Shown here: positions 54,332-63,902 of the stretch, piece after piece
How the letters are laid out: the number at the start of each line of letters is the position of its first letter
How positions within the stretch are numbered: position 1 is the stretch's first letter
Assembly (NCBI RefSeq): GCF_022699665.1
Contig: NZ_JALDNB010000008.1
Location: forward strand, 62,001 to 126,000
Length of the DNA stretch: 64,000 nt
Source: Chryseobacterium aahli
GTDB taxonomy: Bacteria; Bacteroidota; Bacteroidia; Flavobacteriales; Weeksellaceae
Direction: 5' to 3'
Position numbers and translations under genes: made by a program
The notes under the pieces: model-generated
What the model was told of the DNA's origin: nothing
Seen by the model: the letters and a program-made list of their open reading frames with translations, nothing else
The model's database searches: none

Positions 54332-54956
54332 TCTGTTGGGACTGCTTTTTTCTGCGCAGGAAAAAAAGGAAGCCGAAAAAGAAAAATGGAAATACGAACC
54401 CAACTTCATGGTTGGGGTAGATGTTTTGAACACCGGAGTTTCATTTTTTTCAGACAGACAATTGTTTCAGGGATTTATTTCATCAAAAATAAAAGGCAAC
54501 ATCCATGCAATCGTAGAAGCTGGTTTTGAAAAAAATATCTATCAGAAAAATGGTTACGATGCAACTGCTAATGGACCATTTTTTAAAGTAGGTGGTTTTT
54601 ATATGTTGGCCAGAGATCCCGAAAATGAATTCAACGGTTTCTATGGCGGAGCAAAAATAGGAGGTTCATTTTACACTCAGGAATACTTTGCAATCCCTAT
54701 TAGAGGTTTTGGAGGAAGCAGTTCTTCAGTTTCAATGCCTGCATCTTCCCAATCATCTTTCTGGTTAGAAGGAACGATAGGGGGAAGAGTTCAGTTATTT
54801 AATTCTAATTTTTTCATTGACGTCAATATGCAACCGAGATATCTGATGGTGACTTCAAAGCAAGACGAAGTTGTTCCAATGATTGTTCCCGGCTTTGGCA
54901 GAAGCTCTTCTAAATTTAATATGAGTTTTGCCTGGAGTATTGCGTATAAATTCTGA
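54297..54956 (+). CDS. DUF6048 family outer-membrane-type protein
   Basis: A 219-residue exported protein. The ATG at 54297 gives a signal peptide (MKTKLIFTSFFSLLGLLFSA, cleaved before QEKK); the TTG at 54291 is only two codons upstream and less likely. The mature part is beta-rich, with YEPNFMVGVDVLNTGVSFFS near the start and a terminal aromatic FAWSIAYKF, like beta-barrel outer-membrane proteins. It overlaps the DUF6452 gene by 35 nt. The pair is presumably functionally linked. Confidence 0.82.
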   Translation: MKTKLIFTSFFSLLGLLFSAQEKKEAEKEKWKYEPNFMVGVDVLNTGVSFFSDRQLFQGFISSKIKGNIHAIVEAGFEKNIYQKNGYDATANGPFFKVGGFYMLARDPENEFNGFYGGAKIGGSFYTQEYFAIPIRGFGGSSSSVSMPASSQSSFWLEGTIGGRVQLFNSNFFIDVNMQPRYLMVTSKQDEVVPMIVPGFGRSSSKFNMSFAWSIAYKF

Positions 54957-55069
54957 TTCATAATAATCAATATTTGTCAAAAATTAAAATAGATAATTTT
55001 TTAATTTTATATCTATTTTATACATTCACGATATGTTTTTAGAGAATAGTAGGAAAAAAATAGTTATAA

Positions 55070-55102
55070 TTGATGTTTTACTACGTAAATTAGTTACATT
55101 TG
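55070..55102 (+). promoter_or_regulatory. Putative promoter of the secreted metzincin gene
   Basis: TTG at 55070-55072, 22 nt, then TACATTTG at 55095-55102, 26 nt before the ATG. The -7 box is good, the -33 weak. Confidence 0.45.
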
Positions 55103-55128
55103 GAAAAAATTATTATTAAATTAATTTT

Positions 55129-58100
55129 ATGAAAAAATTACTTACTACCTTAATGGTTATTCTAGTGGGAAGTACAGTGTTTGCGCAATGGACACAGACT
55201 TCCTTCAAAAATGTAGAGAATAAAAAAAGGGGTTCAGGATTTGTAGTGAAATCGGCATCTATTAGAGATGGGGATTACTACAAATTAGACTTAGGTTTAT
55301 TGCAATCTCAGCTTAAGAATGCTCAGGAAACTGGAGCCAACGCAAAACCGGTTGAAATCCTATTACCTACTTCAAATGGAAAAATAGAAAGGTTTGCTGT
55401 CTATAGTTTTCCTGTGGTTGTAAAGGAATTGGCTGATCAATATCAATTAGGCTCTTATGTAGGCATAGGAATTGATGATCCCTCAAAATCTCTACGATTT
55501 TCCGTTGCTCCTAATGATTTCCAGTCGATGATCATGAAGAGTGGAACTTATGAGTTTATAGATGCGCAAAATGCTGATAAAACTGTATATGCTGTTCATT
55601 TGAAAACTAATAAAAGTAAAGAGGGTTTTGTATGTTCTAGTGAAGAAAGCCCACAGGCAAAACAACAGATGGAACAATTGTATCAACAAGGAAAATCATT
55701 TTACAATCAACCAACAAATTTTTCAAAGTTATCAGACAAGAAATACAGAACGATGCGTTTGGTAATGTCTGTTACAGGAGAGTATAGTCAGTTCTTTGGT
55801 GGTACACTAGCGGGTTCGCTTGCTCAGATAAATGCAACATTAACTAGGGTGAATTTTGTTTTTGAAAAAGATTTTGCACTGCATTTAAATCTTCAGAATT
55901 ATCCACAATTAATTTATCTAGATCCTACTCAGGATCCGTATGATACAGTAACGAATGCAAATCAACCACCAAGTAGTTGGAATCAGGCTCTCCAAACAGA
56001 AATAACTAATGCTGCAGGGAATGGCAGCTATGATATCGGACACCTTTTTGGCGCATCTGGAGGAGGAGGAAACGCTGGTTGTATAGGTTGTATATGTGTG
56101 AATCCTACTACGGCAGTACCATTAGGAAAAGGAGCTGCGATTACGTCCCCTCTTACAGGGAGTATAAATCCTAGTCTCTCAGCACCGCCATCTGGAGATA
56201 CTTTTGATATAGACTTCGTTGCTCATGAAATGGGTCATCAACTGAGTGCAACCCATTCTTTTTCTCATGAAATACAAGGAGGCGGGGCGCAAATGGAACC
56301 TGGCTCTGGCTCTACTATTATGGGATATGCTGGTATTACAGGCCCAAATACTGATGTTCAACCAAATTCGAATGCTTATTTTCATGCAGTTAATATTAAA
56401 CAGGTTCAGGCAAATCTAATTAGTAAAACATGTGATGTTGAAACTACAATTACCAACAACCCTCCTGTAATTACGGCTTTACCTACCTTCAATATTCCTA
56501 AAGGAACGGCATTTGTACTTACGGCTTCGGCTACAGACCCAGAGAATGATCCTTTAACATATACGTGGGAAGAAATGGATCCTGCTGGCGTTGTTATAAA
56601 TAATAATAATTTAGGTAATACTTCGACAGGTGCATCATTTAGATCTTTAACACCAACTACAAGCCCTACAAGATATTTTCCTAAACTAACTTCTGTATTG
56701 AATGGTGTCTTAAATAATTCTAATAATCAATGGGAGTCTGTTTCTACAGTAGCGAGAACAACTAAATTCAGTGTTACTGTAAGAGATAATAACCCAAATC
56801 CTCTTCAACAGCAAACTCAGTTTGCAGAACAGACAATTATTGTAGGAGATAATGGTCCATTTAAGGTAACTACAACAGTAGCAGAAGCGAACGGATCTCC
56901 AACGTCAATTTCATGGGCAGTTGCCAATACTACAGCAGCACCTTACAATGTAGCAAATGTTAAGATTGATTATACGACAGATAATGGTACTACTTGGGCA
57001 GTACTTTCTGCTTCTACACCCAATGATGGTTCTGAAAGCTTTACATTCCCAACTTCATTGAATGGAAGTACTGTTAAAATGAGAGTTTCTTCTATAGGAA
57101 ACGTATTCTATGCTATCGGAAGTGTTGCCCTTACTACATTATCACCTTGTAGCAGTACAGCACCTTCTGGTCTTACCGTAATTCCTTCATTAGGTGGGGC
57201 TTCAATCTACTGGACTCCTTATTCGGGAACTAACACAACATATATAGTACGTTATAAGAAAACGACTGATGTTACTTGGACAGAAGTTTCTACATCAGGT
57301 TCAGCAATCAATGTTAATGGTTTAACGGCTGGAGCTTACGAAGCGCAGGTAGCTGCGGTATGTTCTGGTACTACAGGTACATATTCTACATCTGTAAACT
57401 TTACAGTAACTACTTTTTCTACAGTTACCTATTGTAATTCTTCTACAGGAAGTGCGGCATATGAACGTATCACAAACGTTTCATTGGCGAATGTAAATAA
57501 TGCTTCTGGACCCTCTACGTATACGAATTATACTACAAATCCCTCATTGCAAATTAATTTAGTTAAAGGAGCAGCTCCTTATACTTTAACAGTTAGTGTT
57601 GGATCCGCAGATACATATGATGCTGCTGCTGTGTGGATAGACTGGAATAGGAACGGAACATTTGAAGATTCTGAAAAGGTATTAGATGCTCCGGTATCTG
57701 CTGCTATTTTAACTCAATATACATCCTCTGTAGCAGTGCCTTCTACTGCTGTAGAAAACCAACCGTTGAGAATGAGAGTGGTGTATATTTATGCAGGCGT
57801 TGACAATGATGGTCTTACTATTCCTTCTCAATTTGCTTGTGGTATTAATTTTGATTTTGGAGAAACTGAAGATTACAATGTATTAGTTGCGTCTCCTTTA
57901 AGTACAAGCGAAACAGCCCATACAAACAACGGTATTCAAATTTATCCTAACCCGGTAAGTGATATTTTAAATGTTACCAAAGTTTCTGATAAAGCCACTT
58001 ATAAAATATATAGTGCTGCAGGTCAGCTTGTAGGTAATGGAAATATTAATGCTGGGAAAATTAATGTTTCTTCATTAATCAAAGGTACTTATGTGATTAC

Positions 58101-58152
58101 TATTGACGATAAAGGAAAAGAAAGCTTCAATTCTAAATTCATCAAGAAATAA
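55129..58152 (+). CDS. Secreted metzincin metalloprotease with GEVED and T9SS sorting domains
   Basis: A 1007-residue secreted protease. A signal peptide (to about VFA, residue 19) leads a propeptide-like region (to about 200). The catalytic domain holds HEMGHQLSATH at about residue 366, the zinc motif of M12-like (reprolysin-type) metzincins, with a Met-turn candidate MGYAG. An FN3-like domain (about 665-760) and a GEVED domain (about 765-920, GETEDYNV) follow. The C-terminal 75 residues are a type A T9SS sorting domain (IYPNPVSDILNV, then YKIYSAAGQLV and KGTYVI). The tail is closely similar to that of the next protein. Confidence 0.92.
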   Translation: MKKLLTTLMVILVGSTVFAQWTQTSFKNVENKKRGSGFVVKSASIRDGDYYKLDLGLLQSQLKNAQETGANAKPVEILLPTSNGKIERFAVYSFPVVVKELADQYQLGSYVGIGIDDPSKSLRFSVAPNDFQSMIMKSGTYEFIDAQNADKTVYAVHLKTNKSKEGFVCSSEESPQAKQQMEQLYQQGKSFYNQPTNFSKLSDKKYRTMRLVMSVTGEYSQFFGGTLAGSLAQINATLTRVNFVFEKDFALHLNLQNYPQLIYLDPTQDPYDTVTNANQPPSSWNQALQTEITNAAGNGSYDIGHLFGASGGGGNAGCIGCICVNPTTAVPLGKGAAITSPLTGSINPSLSAPPSGDTFDIDFVAHEMGHQLSATHSFSHEIQGGGAQMEPGSGSTIMGYAGITGPNTDVQPNSNAYFHAVNIKQVQANLISKTCDVETTITNNPPVITALPTFNIPKGTAFVLTASATDPENDPLTYTWEEMDPAGVVINNNNLGNTSTGASFRSLTPTTSPTRYFPKLTSVLNGVLNNSNNQWESVSTVARTTKFSVTVRDNNPNPLQQQTQFAEQTIIVGDNGPFKVTTTVAEANGSPTSISWAVANTTAAPYNVANVKIDYTTDNGTTWAVLSASTPNDGSESFTFPTSLNGSTVKMRVSSIGNVFYAIGSVALTTLSPCSSTAPSGLTVIPSLGGASIYWTPYSGTNTTYIVRYKKTTDVTWTEVSTSGSAINVNGLTAGAYEAQVAAVCSGTTGTYSTSVNFTVTTFSTVTYCNSSTGSAAYERITNVSLANVNNASGPSTYTNYTTNPSLQINLVKGAAPYTLTVSVGSADTYDAAAVWIDWNRNGTFEDSEKVLDAPVSAAILTQYTSSVAVPSTAVENQPLRMRVVYIYAGVDNDGLTIPSQFACGINFDFGETEDYNVLVASPLSTSETAHTNNGIQIYPNPVSDILNVTKVSDKATYKIYSAAGQLVGNGNINAGKINVSSLIKGTYVITIDDKGKESFNSKFIKK

Positions 58153-58174
58153 TAAAGTATCTTATAACTTAATA

Positions 58175-58205
58175 AATCCTCAGGTTTTCCTGAGGATTTT
58201 TTTTA
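58175..58205 (+). terminator. Rho-independent terminator of the metzincin gene
   Basis: AATCCTCAGG, a TTTT loop, then CCTGAGGATT and a long T run. Confidence 0.93.
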
Positions 58206-58318
58206 TTATGTAATCATAAGTTAAATTTGAATGCAGTTGTGATAAAAAAAAGTATTAAACATATCAACGAATAACAAAAAATGATTAGATTTGTATCTAA
58301 TATAAAATTATCGTGTCT

Positions 58319-58417
58319 ATGGAGCAAAAATCTACTTCTTTCATGTTCTCTCGATTTACAGAACATTTAATTCTTAAAACGAGGAATCTTTACAAAACAA
58401 TTACATCACTACACTAA
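58319..58417 (+). CDS. Possible leader peptide upstream of the repeat protein
   Basis: A 32-residue frame, MEQKSTSFMFSRFTEHLILK and 12 more residues (ends TSLH), with its own ATG and stop 55 nt before the start of the 1554-residue protein. It is not long enough to judge by coding statistics, and I do not recognise it. It may be a chance frame in the 5' leader. Confidence 0.2.
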   Translation: MEQKSTSFMFSRFTEHLILKTRNLYKTITSLH

Positions 58418-58471
58418 TTAATTTACTTATGTATAATTTTTGTGTTCTAATCTATTTAAATTTTTAATAAG

Positions 58472-61400
58472 ATGAAGAAAATTTCTATTTTTTTAGTACT
58501 TCTTCTTGGTTTGATGAGTTTGGTCTTTATATCCAAAGCTTATGCTCAGGCAACGTTGCCTTATAACCAAGATTTTACTGCAGCAAATGACTTTACGTTT
58601 GTTAACGGAACTCAGGTTAGTCCATGGGTTTATGGAACTGCTGCAGGTAATACAGGAGGTTCAATTTATGTCTCCAATGATAATGGTGTGACTAATAATT
58701 ATACGAACACTGTTTCGAGTACTACTTTTGCTTACCGAGAATTTACTATTCCAGCGGGAACAACAATAGCTACTTTAGCTTTTGATTGGAGAGCCTATGG
58801 AAATGATTCTACCTGGGACAGGATGAGAGTATATCTTGCACCTTCTACATTTACACCAGTTGCAGGTACAGAAATGGCTCCGTCGGCTACTATTATTCAG
58901 TTAGGAGCTGATTTTGAAATGCAAACGACTTGGCAAACTTACACTAATACCAATGTCAACTTGACATCATTTGCAGGAAGTACTGTAAAGTTAATTTTTC
59001 AATGGAAGAATGATGGTATTTTCGGAACAAACCCGGGGGCGGCAGTGGATAATATCAATTTCTTGATTCCAACATGTGTTGTACCTTCAAACGTAGCTGT
59101 AAACGGTGTAGGACAGGATGGAGCTGTTTTAAGCTGGAATTCACCAACTCCAGCTCCTGGAAATGGCTTTGCGTATTATTTGACAACAACAAATACGCCT
59201 CCAAATGCTGGAACTATTCCTACCGCAACGACCACTGGAACATCAGTAAACTTGGCTCCAACTTTGACGCCAAATACAACGTATTATTGGTGGGTTAAAT
59301 CAGTGTGCTCACCAACTGATAGTAGTCTTTGGGTAGCGGGGCCAACGTTTACAACAACTCAGATCCCTGCTATTTTACCATATACTCAACCATTTACTGG
59401 ACCAAATGATTTTGGTTTTGTTAACGGTACTCAGGATAATAAATGGCATTATGGTACTGCTGCCGGAAACCCTGCAAATGCAATTTATATTTCGAACGAT
59501 AATGGGGTTTCAAACACTTATAATACAAGTCCTTCTACCACGAATGTATCACATGCATACAGAGACTTCGCTATCCCAGCGGGTACTCCTGCTACTTCAC
59601 CGGCTATTCTTTCATTTGATTGGAAAGCAGTTGGAGAGGGAACAACCACACAGTGGGATTATTTTAGAGTATGGATAGTACCATCATCATTTACACCAAC
59701 TGCTGGTACACAGATTGCCGCTGGAGCTAATAGAGTCCAACTTGGACAGTTTAATCAGCAAAGTACTTGGCAAAACTATCTTAATGCAGCTATAAATTTG
59801 GCACCGTATGCCGGATCATCAATGCGTTTAGTGTTTGAATGGAGAAATGATACAGGTGGAGGAGCACAAACTCCTGCTGCGATTGATAATATTAATCTTC
59901 AAATCCCTACTTGCAAAGTTCCTACAGCTTTAACTTTAGCAACAGTGGTGGCAAATGGTGCAACAATAAGCTGGACAGCTACAGTTCCTGCGCCAGGCAT
60001 AGGGTATGCTTACTATGTAAGTACTAGCAGTACCCCTCCGACTACTGCTACTATACCTACAGGAACTACAACAGGAACCTCAGTTAACTTGGCGCCGACT
60101 TTGGTTCCAAATACAACTTATTATTGGTGGGTTAAGTCTGTTTGTTCTGCAACAGATAGTAGTTTATGGATGACAGGTCCTACATTTACAACGACTCAAA
60201 TACCAGGAACGTTACCATACAGTCAAAACTTTACAGGACCAAATGACTTTGGATTTGTAAATGGTAACCAAGAAAATAAATGGTACTATGGAACTGCAGC
60301 GGGTAACCCTGCAAACGCAATTTATATTTCAAATGATAATGGCGTTACGAATACTTACTCTACAAGTACTTCTGCAATAAATGTATCACATGCATATAGA
60401 GATTTAGCTGTTCCTGCTGGAACTACTGCTGCTTCACCAGCTATTCTTACTTTTGATTGGAGAGCTTTTGGAGAAGGAACTACTTGGGATTATTTAAGAG
60501 TTTGGTTGGTACCAGCATCTTATCAGCCTGTAGCCGGAACACAAATTACTGCTGCTACAGGAAGAGTGCAGATTGGTCAGTTTAATCAACAAGCTACATG
60601 GCAGAATTATATCAATACAAACGTGAACTTAACTGCTTACGCAGGAGCTACAATGCGTTTGGTATTTGAATGGAGAAATGACACAGGTGGAGGAACTCAA
60701 CCTCCTGCTGCAGTTGATAATATTAATTTATTAATTCCAACGTGTAAAGTACCTACAGCTTTAGCTGTGGCAGGAGTTGTAGCAAACGGTGCTACAATCA
60801 GCTGGACGGGTACAACACCTGTTCCAGCGCAAGGTTATGCATATTACATAAGCACAACCAATACGCCACCTACGCAAGCAACTGCTCCTACTGGTACTAC
60901 AACTGCTACAACTGTTAATTTAGTACCAACGCTGGTTCCAAATACAACTTATTATTGGTGGGTTAAAGCAAGATGTTCTGCTACAGATCATAGCCTTTGG
61001 ATTCCAGGGCCATCATTCTCAACCACACAGATACCGGCTAATTTACCATACATTCAACCTTTTACAGGCCCTAATGATTTCGGTTTTATTAACGGAGCTC
61101 AGGTAAACAGATGGCATTATGGTTCAGCTACAGGTAATGCGGCTAACTCTATTTATATTTCTAATGATAATGGAGTAACCAATGCTTACAATACCACTAC
61201 ACCAGCTGTTGTTGTTTCACATGCATATAGAGATATTGCTATTCCTGCGGGAACTACTATTGCATCATTCTCTTTTGACTGGAAAGCTCAAGGTGAAAGT
61301 TCATTTGATTATTTGAGAGTATGGTTAGTGCCATCAAGTTTAATGCCTGTAGCTGGTACTCAGATTGCTGCTGGCACAAATAGAGTTCAAATTGGCCAGT

Positions 61401-63136
61401 ATAATCAGCAAGGTGCAACTTGGCAGACTTATTCAAATGCTAACTTAAACTTAGCAGCATATGCAGGTCAGGTAATGCGTTTGGTATTTGAGTGGAGAAA
61501 TGATACTGGCGGAGGAACACAACCTCCTGCAGCTGTTGATAATATCAATATTAAAGTTTGTAGCAATGTTAAACCTGTTGTTACGGTAACAGCAGCTTCA
61601 ATTACTCATAATTCAGCTACAATTACTTGGCCGCAAGATACAGGTGGGGCAGACTATGTTATAAGATACAGACCAGTAGGAACTACACAATGGTTACCAA
61701 CCGCAGGTCCTATAAACGTGCCGGCGATTCCGGGAGTTACACAATCTTATACTTTTGCTGGTACCTTATCTCCTGTAACTCTTTACGAAGTAGAAGTTGC
61801 AGCGGTTTGTAATGGTAATATAGGTTTGTATTCACATAATGAGTTTACAACTAAATGTGACCCTACACCTCCAAATGTTGTAATTTCTAACATTACTGCT
61901 ACATCAGCTTTAGTAACATGGAATCCGCTTGTTTTAGCAGCTTCTTATGAATTAAGATGGAGAGTTGTTGGTACTCCTGGTTGGTTCACTCCTACAGGTG
62001 GAACACCTCAACCACCATTAAATAGCTATACACTTCCAAATTTAACTTCATTCACAACTTATGAAGTACAAGTTAGAAGCAAATGTAATGCAGCAACTAT
62101 TGAAAACCCATGGTCAAACCCTCAGGTATTTACTACGGTAAGAGTTTGTGAAATACCTCCTCCAGGATTGACAATTACTACATTGACACCTACAAGTGCT
62201 GAAGTAGTATGGGATGCCTTTACAGGTGCAGGAGCGACAGGAAGTTATATCTTAAAATACAGAAAAGTAGGAATTCCAAGTTGGACGACTATTAATGTTA
62301 ATACAAATACTTATACATTAACTGGATTATTAGAATTAACTAAGTACGAAATGCAGGTTGCAAATGTATGTAGTGGAACTCCGGGTAACTTTACCCCTCC
62401 TTACTACTTTACAACCCCTACTGTAGTTTACTGCCAGATGACTGCTACGACACCATCAGAATACTTTATTAATAAAGTTACTGTTAAGCCAACAGGTAAG
62501 CCAGAAATGGTCAATGAAGATCTTACTGGAGATACTTATTCTGACTTTACTGCAATTCCTGCGAAGTATATTGAATTAATTCAAGGATCAACAGGTAATC
62601 AGATTACAGTTGACAAAACAGTGGGGGCTTCTCCAACAGGGGTAGCTGTTTGGATTGACTTCAACAGAAATGGATCTTTCGATTTAAATGAAAGAATCAT
62701 GGCTGATGGACCAAACATTAATCCTTCAGTATCTGCAACATTCAGTGTACCAGCTGATGCATTTGTAAGTATGACAGATTACAAATATGTAAGAATGAGG
62801 GTAGCAATGTCAAAAGATGGAATTCCGGTAAACTGTTTAAACTTCCAAAATGGTGAAGTTGAAGATTATACAGTGAGAATTTCTAAGCAAGGTGTTGCAA
62901 ATGCTATTAACCAAACGGAAATTTTAATTTATCCGAATCCGGTAAGCACTGTTTTAAATGTAAAAAATATTAGCAAAAAAGCGAATTATAAAATTTACAG
63001 TGCTGCAGGACAAGTGGTATCAAGCGGATTAATCTTAAACAATAAGATTGATGTAAGCAAATTGATCAACGGAGTTTATGTTATCGACATAGAAGACGCT
63101 CAGGGTACTGCTCAGAAGAAATTTATTAAAGAATAA
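58472..63136 (+). CDS. Giant secreted repeat protein with FN3, GEVED and T9SS domains
   Basis: A 1554-residue secreted protein, probably an adhesin-like surface or extracellular protein. After a signal peptide (about 1-25, ending YAQ) come four copies of a jelly-roll domain opening LPY-Q-FTGPNDFGFVNG and closing AVDNIN. They start at nucleotides about 58556, 59375, 60212 and 61043 (periods of 819, 837 and 831 nt). The first three are each followed by an FN3-like unit with TTYYWWVKSVCS; three more FN3 units follow the fourth. Then come a GEVED domain (GEVEDYTVRI) and a T9SS type A tail (YPNPVSTVLNV, YKIYSAAGQVV). The ligand is unknown. Confidence 0.9.
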   Translation: MKKISIFLVLLLGLMSLVFISKAYAQATLPYNQDFTAANDFTFVNGTQVSPWVYGTAAGNTGGSIYVSNDNGVTNNYTNTVSSTTFAYREFTIPAGTTIATLAFDWRAYGNDSTWDRMRVYLAPSTFTPVAGTEMAPSATIIQLGADFEMQTTWQTYTNTNVNLTSFAGSTVKLIFQWKNDGIFGTNPGAAVDNINFLIPTCVVPSNVAVNGVGQDGAVLSWNSPTPAPGNGFAYYLTTTNTPPNAGTIPTATTTGTSVNLAPTLTPNTTYYWWVKSVCSPTDSSLWVAGPTFTTTQIPAILPYTQPFTGPNDFGFVNGTQDNKWHYGTAAGNPANAIYISNDNGVSNTYNTSPSTTNVSHAYRDFAIPAGTPATSPAILSFDWKAVGEGTTTQWDYFRVWIVPSSFTPTAGTQIAAGANRVQLGQFNQQSTWQNYLNAAINLAPYAGSSMRLVFEWRNDTGGGAQTPAAIDNINLQIPTCKVPTALTLATVVANGATISWTATVPAPGIGYAYYVSTSSTPPTTATIPTGTTTGTSVNLAPTLVPNTTYYWWVKSVCSATDSSLWMTGPTFTTTQIPGTLPYSQNFTGPNDFGFVNGNQENKWYYGTAAGNPANAIYISNDNGVTNTYSTSTSAINVSHAYRDLAVPAGTTAASPAILTFDWRAFGEGTTWDYLRVWLVPASYQPVAGTQITAATGRVQIGQFNQQATWQNYINTNVNLTAYAGATMRLVFEWRNDTGGGTQPPAAVDNINLLIPTCKVPTALAVAGVVANGATISWTGTTPVPAQGYAYYISTTNTPPTQATAPTGTTTATTVNLVPTLVPNTTYYWWVKARCSATDHSLWIPGPSFSTTQIPANLPYIQPFTGPNDFGFINGAQVNRWHYGSATGNAANSIYISNDNGVTNAYNTTTPAVVVSHAYRDIAIPAGTTIASFSFDWKAQGESSFDYLRVWLVPSSLMPVAGTQIAAGTNRVQIGQYNQQGATWQTYSNANLNLAAYAGQVMRLVFEWRNDTGGGTQPPAAVDNINIKVCSNVKPVVTVTAASITHNSATITWPQDTGGADYVIRYRPVGTTQWLPTAGPINVPAIPGVTQSYTFAGTLSPVTLYEVEVAAVCNGNIGLYSHNEFTTKCDPTPPNVVISNITATSALVTWNPLVLAASYELRWRVVGTPGWFTPTGGTPQPPLNSYTLPNLTSFTTYEVQVRSKCNAATIENPWSNPQVFTTVRVCEIPPPGLTITTLTPTSAEVVWDAFTGAGATGSYILKYRKVGIPSWTTINVNTNTYTLTGLLELTKYEMQVANVCSGTPGNFTPPYYFTTPTVVYCQMTATTPSEYFINKVTVKPTGKPEMVNEDLTGDTYSDFTAIPAKYIELIQGSTGNQITVDKTVGASPTGVAVWIDFNRNGSFDLNERIMADGPNINPSVSATFSVPADAFVSMTDYKYVRMRVAMSKDGIPVNCLNFQNGEVEDYTVRISKQGVANAINQTEILIYPNPVSTVLNVKNISKKANYKIYSAAGQVVSSGLILNNKIDVSKLINGVYVIDIEDAQGTAQKKFIKE
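58556..61560 (+). repeat. Four jelly-roll repeats at the DNA level
   Basis: Four units of about 820-840 bp start at 58556, 59375, 60212 and 61043. Copies 2, 3 and 4 are much closer to each other in protein sequence than to copy 1, so the array probably expanded by internal duplication. Copy 4 ends at about 61560. Confidence 0.85.
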
Positions 63137-63161
63137 TTTAAATAATAAATTCTAAATACAG

Positions 63162-63196
63162 AATAAGCTCTCAGAAATGAGAGCTTATTTTTTTGT
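63162..63196 (+). terminator. Rho-independent terminator of the repeat protein gene
   Basis: AATAAGCTCTCA, a GAAA loop, then TGAGAGCTTATT and a T run, just past the stop at 63136. Confidence 0.93.
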
Positions 63197-63217
63197 GATA
63201 ACTTAGATAATTATGCA

Positions 63218-63248
63218 TAAAAAAACCGCTGATAATTCAACGGTTTTT
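63218..63248 (-). terminator. Rho-independent terminator of coaE
   Basis: On the minus strand AAAAACCG pairs with CGGTTTTT across a 12-nt loop, followed by T residues. It faces the terminator of the repeat protein gene. Confidence 0.75.
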
Positions 63249-63270
63249 ATTTTCATTGTGCTAATTGCAA

Positions 63271-63900
63271 TTATTCAATTTCAAAAATAATTCTTTCAGT
63301 CTGCTCTTTTAAATCATCCAGATTGGTATTGTTGTAAATAACGTAATCAGCTAATTTTATCTTGTCCTTTTCAGGCATTTGATTATTCATTACGGTTTCC
63401 ACTTCACGGTAGGTTTTGGAGTCTCTATCCATCACTCTTTTAAGTCTTATATTGTCTTCTGCGGTTACCAAAAGAGATTTGTAGCATTGAAGATTAAGCT
63501 TTAATTCAAACAACAAAGCGGTTTCTTTAAAAACCAGATATTTGGTTTGCTTGCGTACCCATTCTTCAAAATCTAAACGTACTGCGGGATGAATAATTCC
63601 ATTCAATTGAAGTAACAACTCTTCATCATTAAAAACTTTTCCGGCAACGAATTTCCTATTGTAAATGTTATTTTCATCATAAGAATCTGCACCCAGAAGT
63701 TCTTTGATTTTATTCTTTACAACTTCGTTGTCGTTCACAATTGTTTTGGCTCTGTCATCAGAATAATAAACCGGAAAACCGCAGTCTTCTATGTACTGAG
63801 CTACTGTTGTTTTACCGGAACCAATTCCACCGGTAAGACCTATTATTTTCGAGGCAGAATCAGGCTCTGCTTTTTGAGTTTCTGCAAGTAATTCTTCCAT
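63271..63900 (-). CDS. coaE: Dephospho-CoA kinase
   Basis: CoaE phosphorylates dephospho-CoA in the last step of coenzyme A synthesis. The 209-residue cytosolic protein has the P-loop GLTGGIGSGKTT at residues 21-32, then FPVYYSDDRAK and IHPAVRLDFEEWV, all typical. It has about 17 residues before the usual start (MEELLAETQKAEPDSASK), and no alternative ATG between, so I keep the start at 63900. It is 2 nt after the stop of the preceding gene and therefore in an operon with it. Confidence 0.94.
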   Translation of the reverse strand: MEELLAETQKAEPDSASKIIGLTGGIGSGKTTVAQYIEDCGFPVYYSDDRAKTIVNDNEVVKNKIKELLGADSYDENNIYNRKFVAGKVFNDEELLLQLNGIIHPAVRLDFEEWVRKQTKYLVFKETALLFELKLNLQCYKSLLVTAEDNIRLKRVMDRDSKTYREVETVMNNQMPEKDKIKLADYVIYNNTNLDDLKEQTERIIFEIE

Positions 63901-63902
63901 AA

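Larger units (their letters stand above)
58153..58471 (+). other. 319-nt gap with terminator and leader
   Basis: It contains the metzincin terminator (58175-58205) and then about 260 nt of AT-rich sequence that probably holds the promoter and leader of the repeat protein gene. A 32-residue frame lies inside. A near-match TATAATTTTTG lies at about 58431-58441, one base too long for the -7 consensus. I see no RNA structure of known type. Confidence 0.6.
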
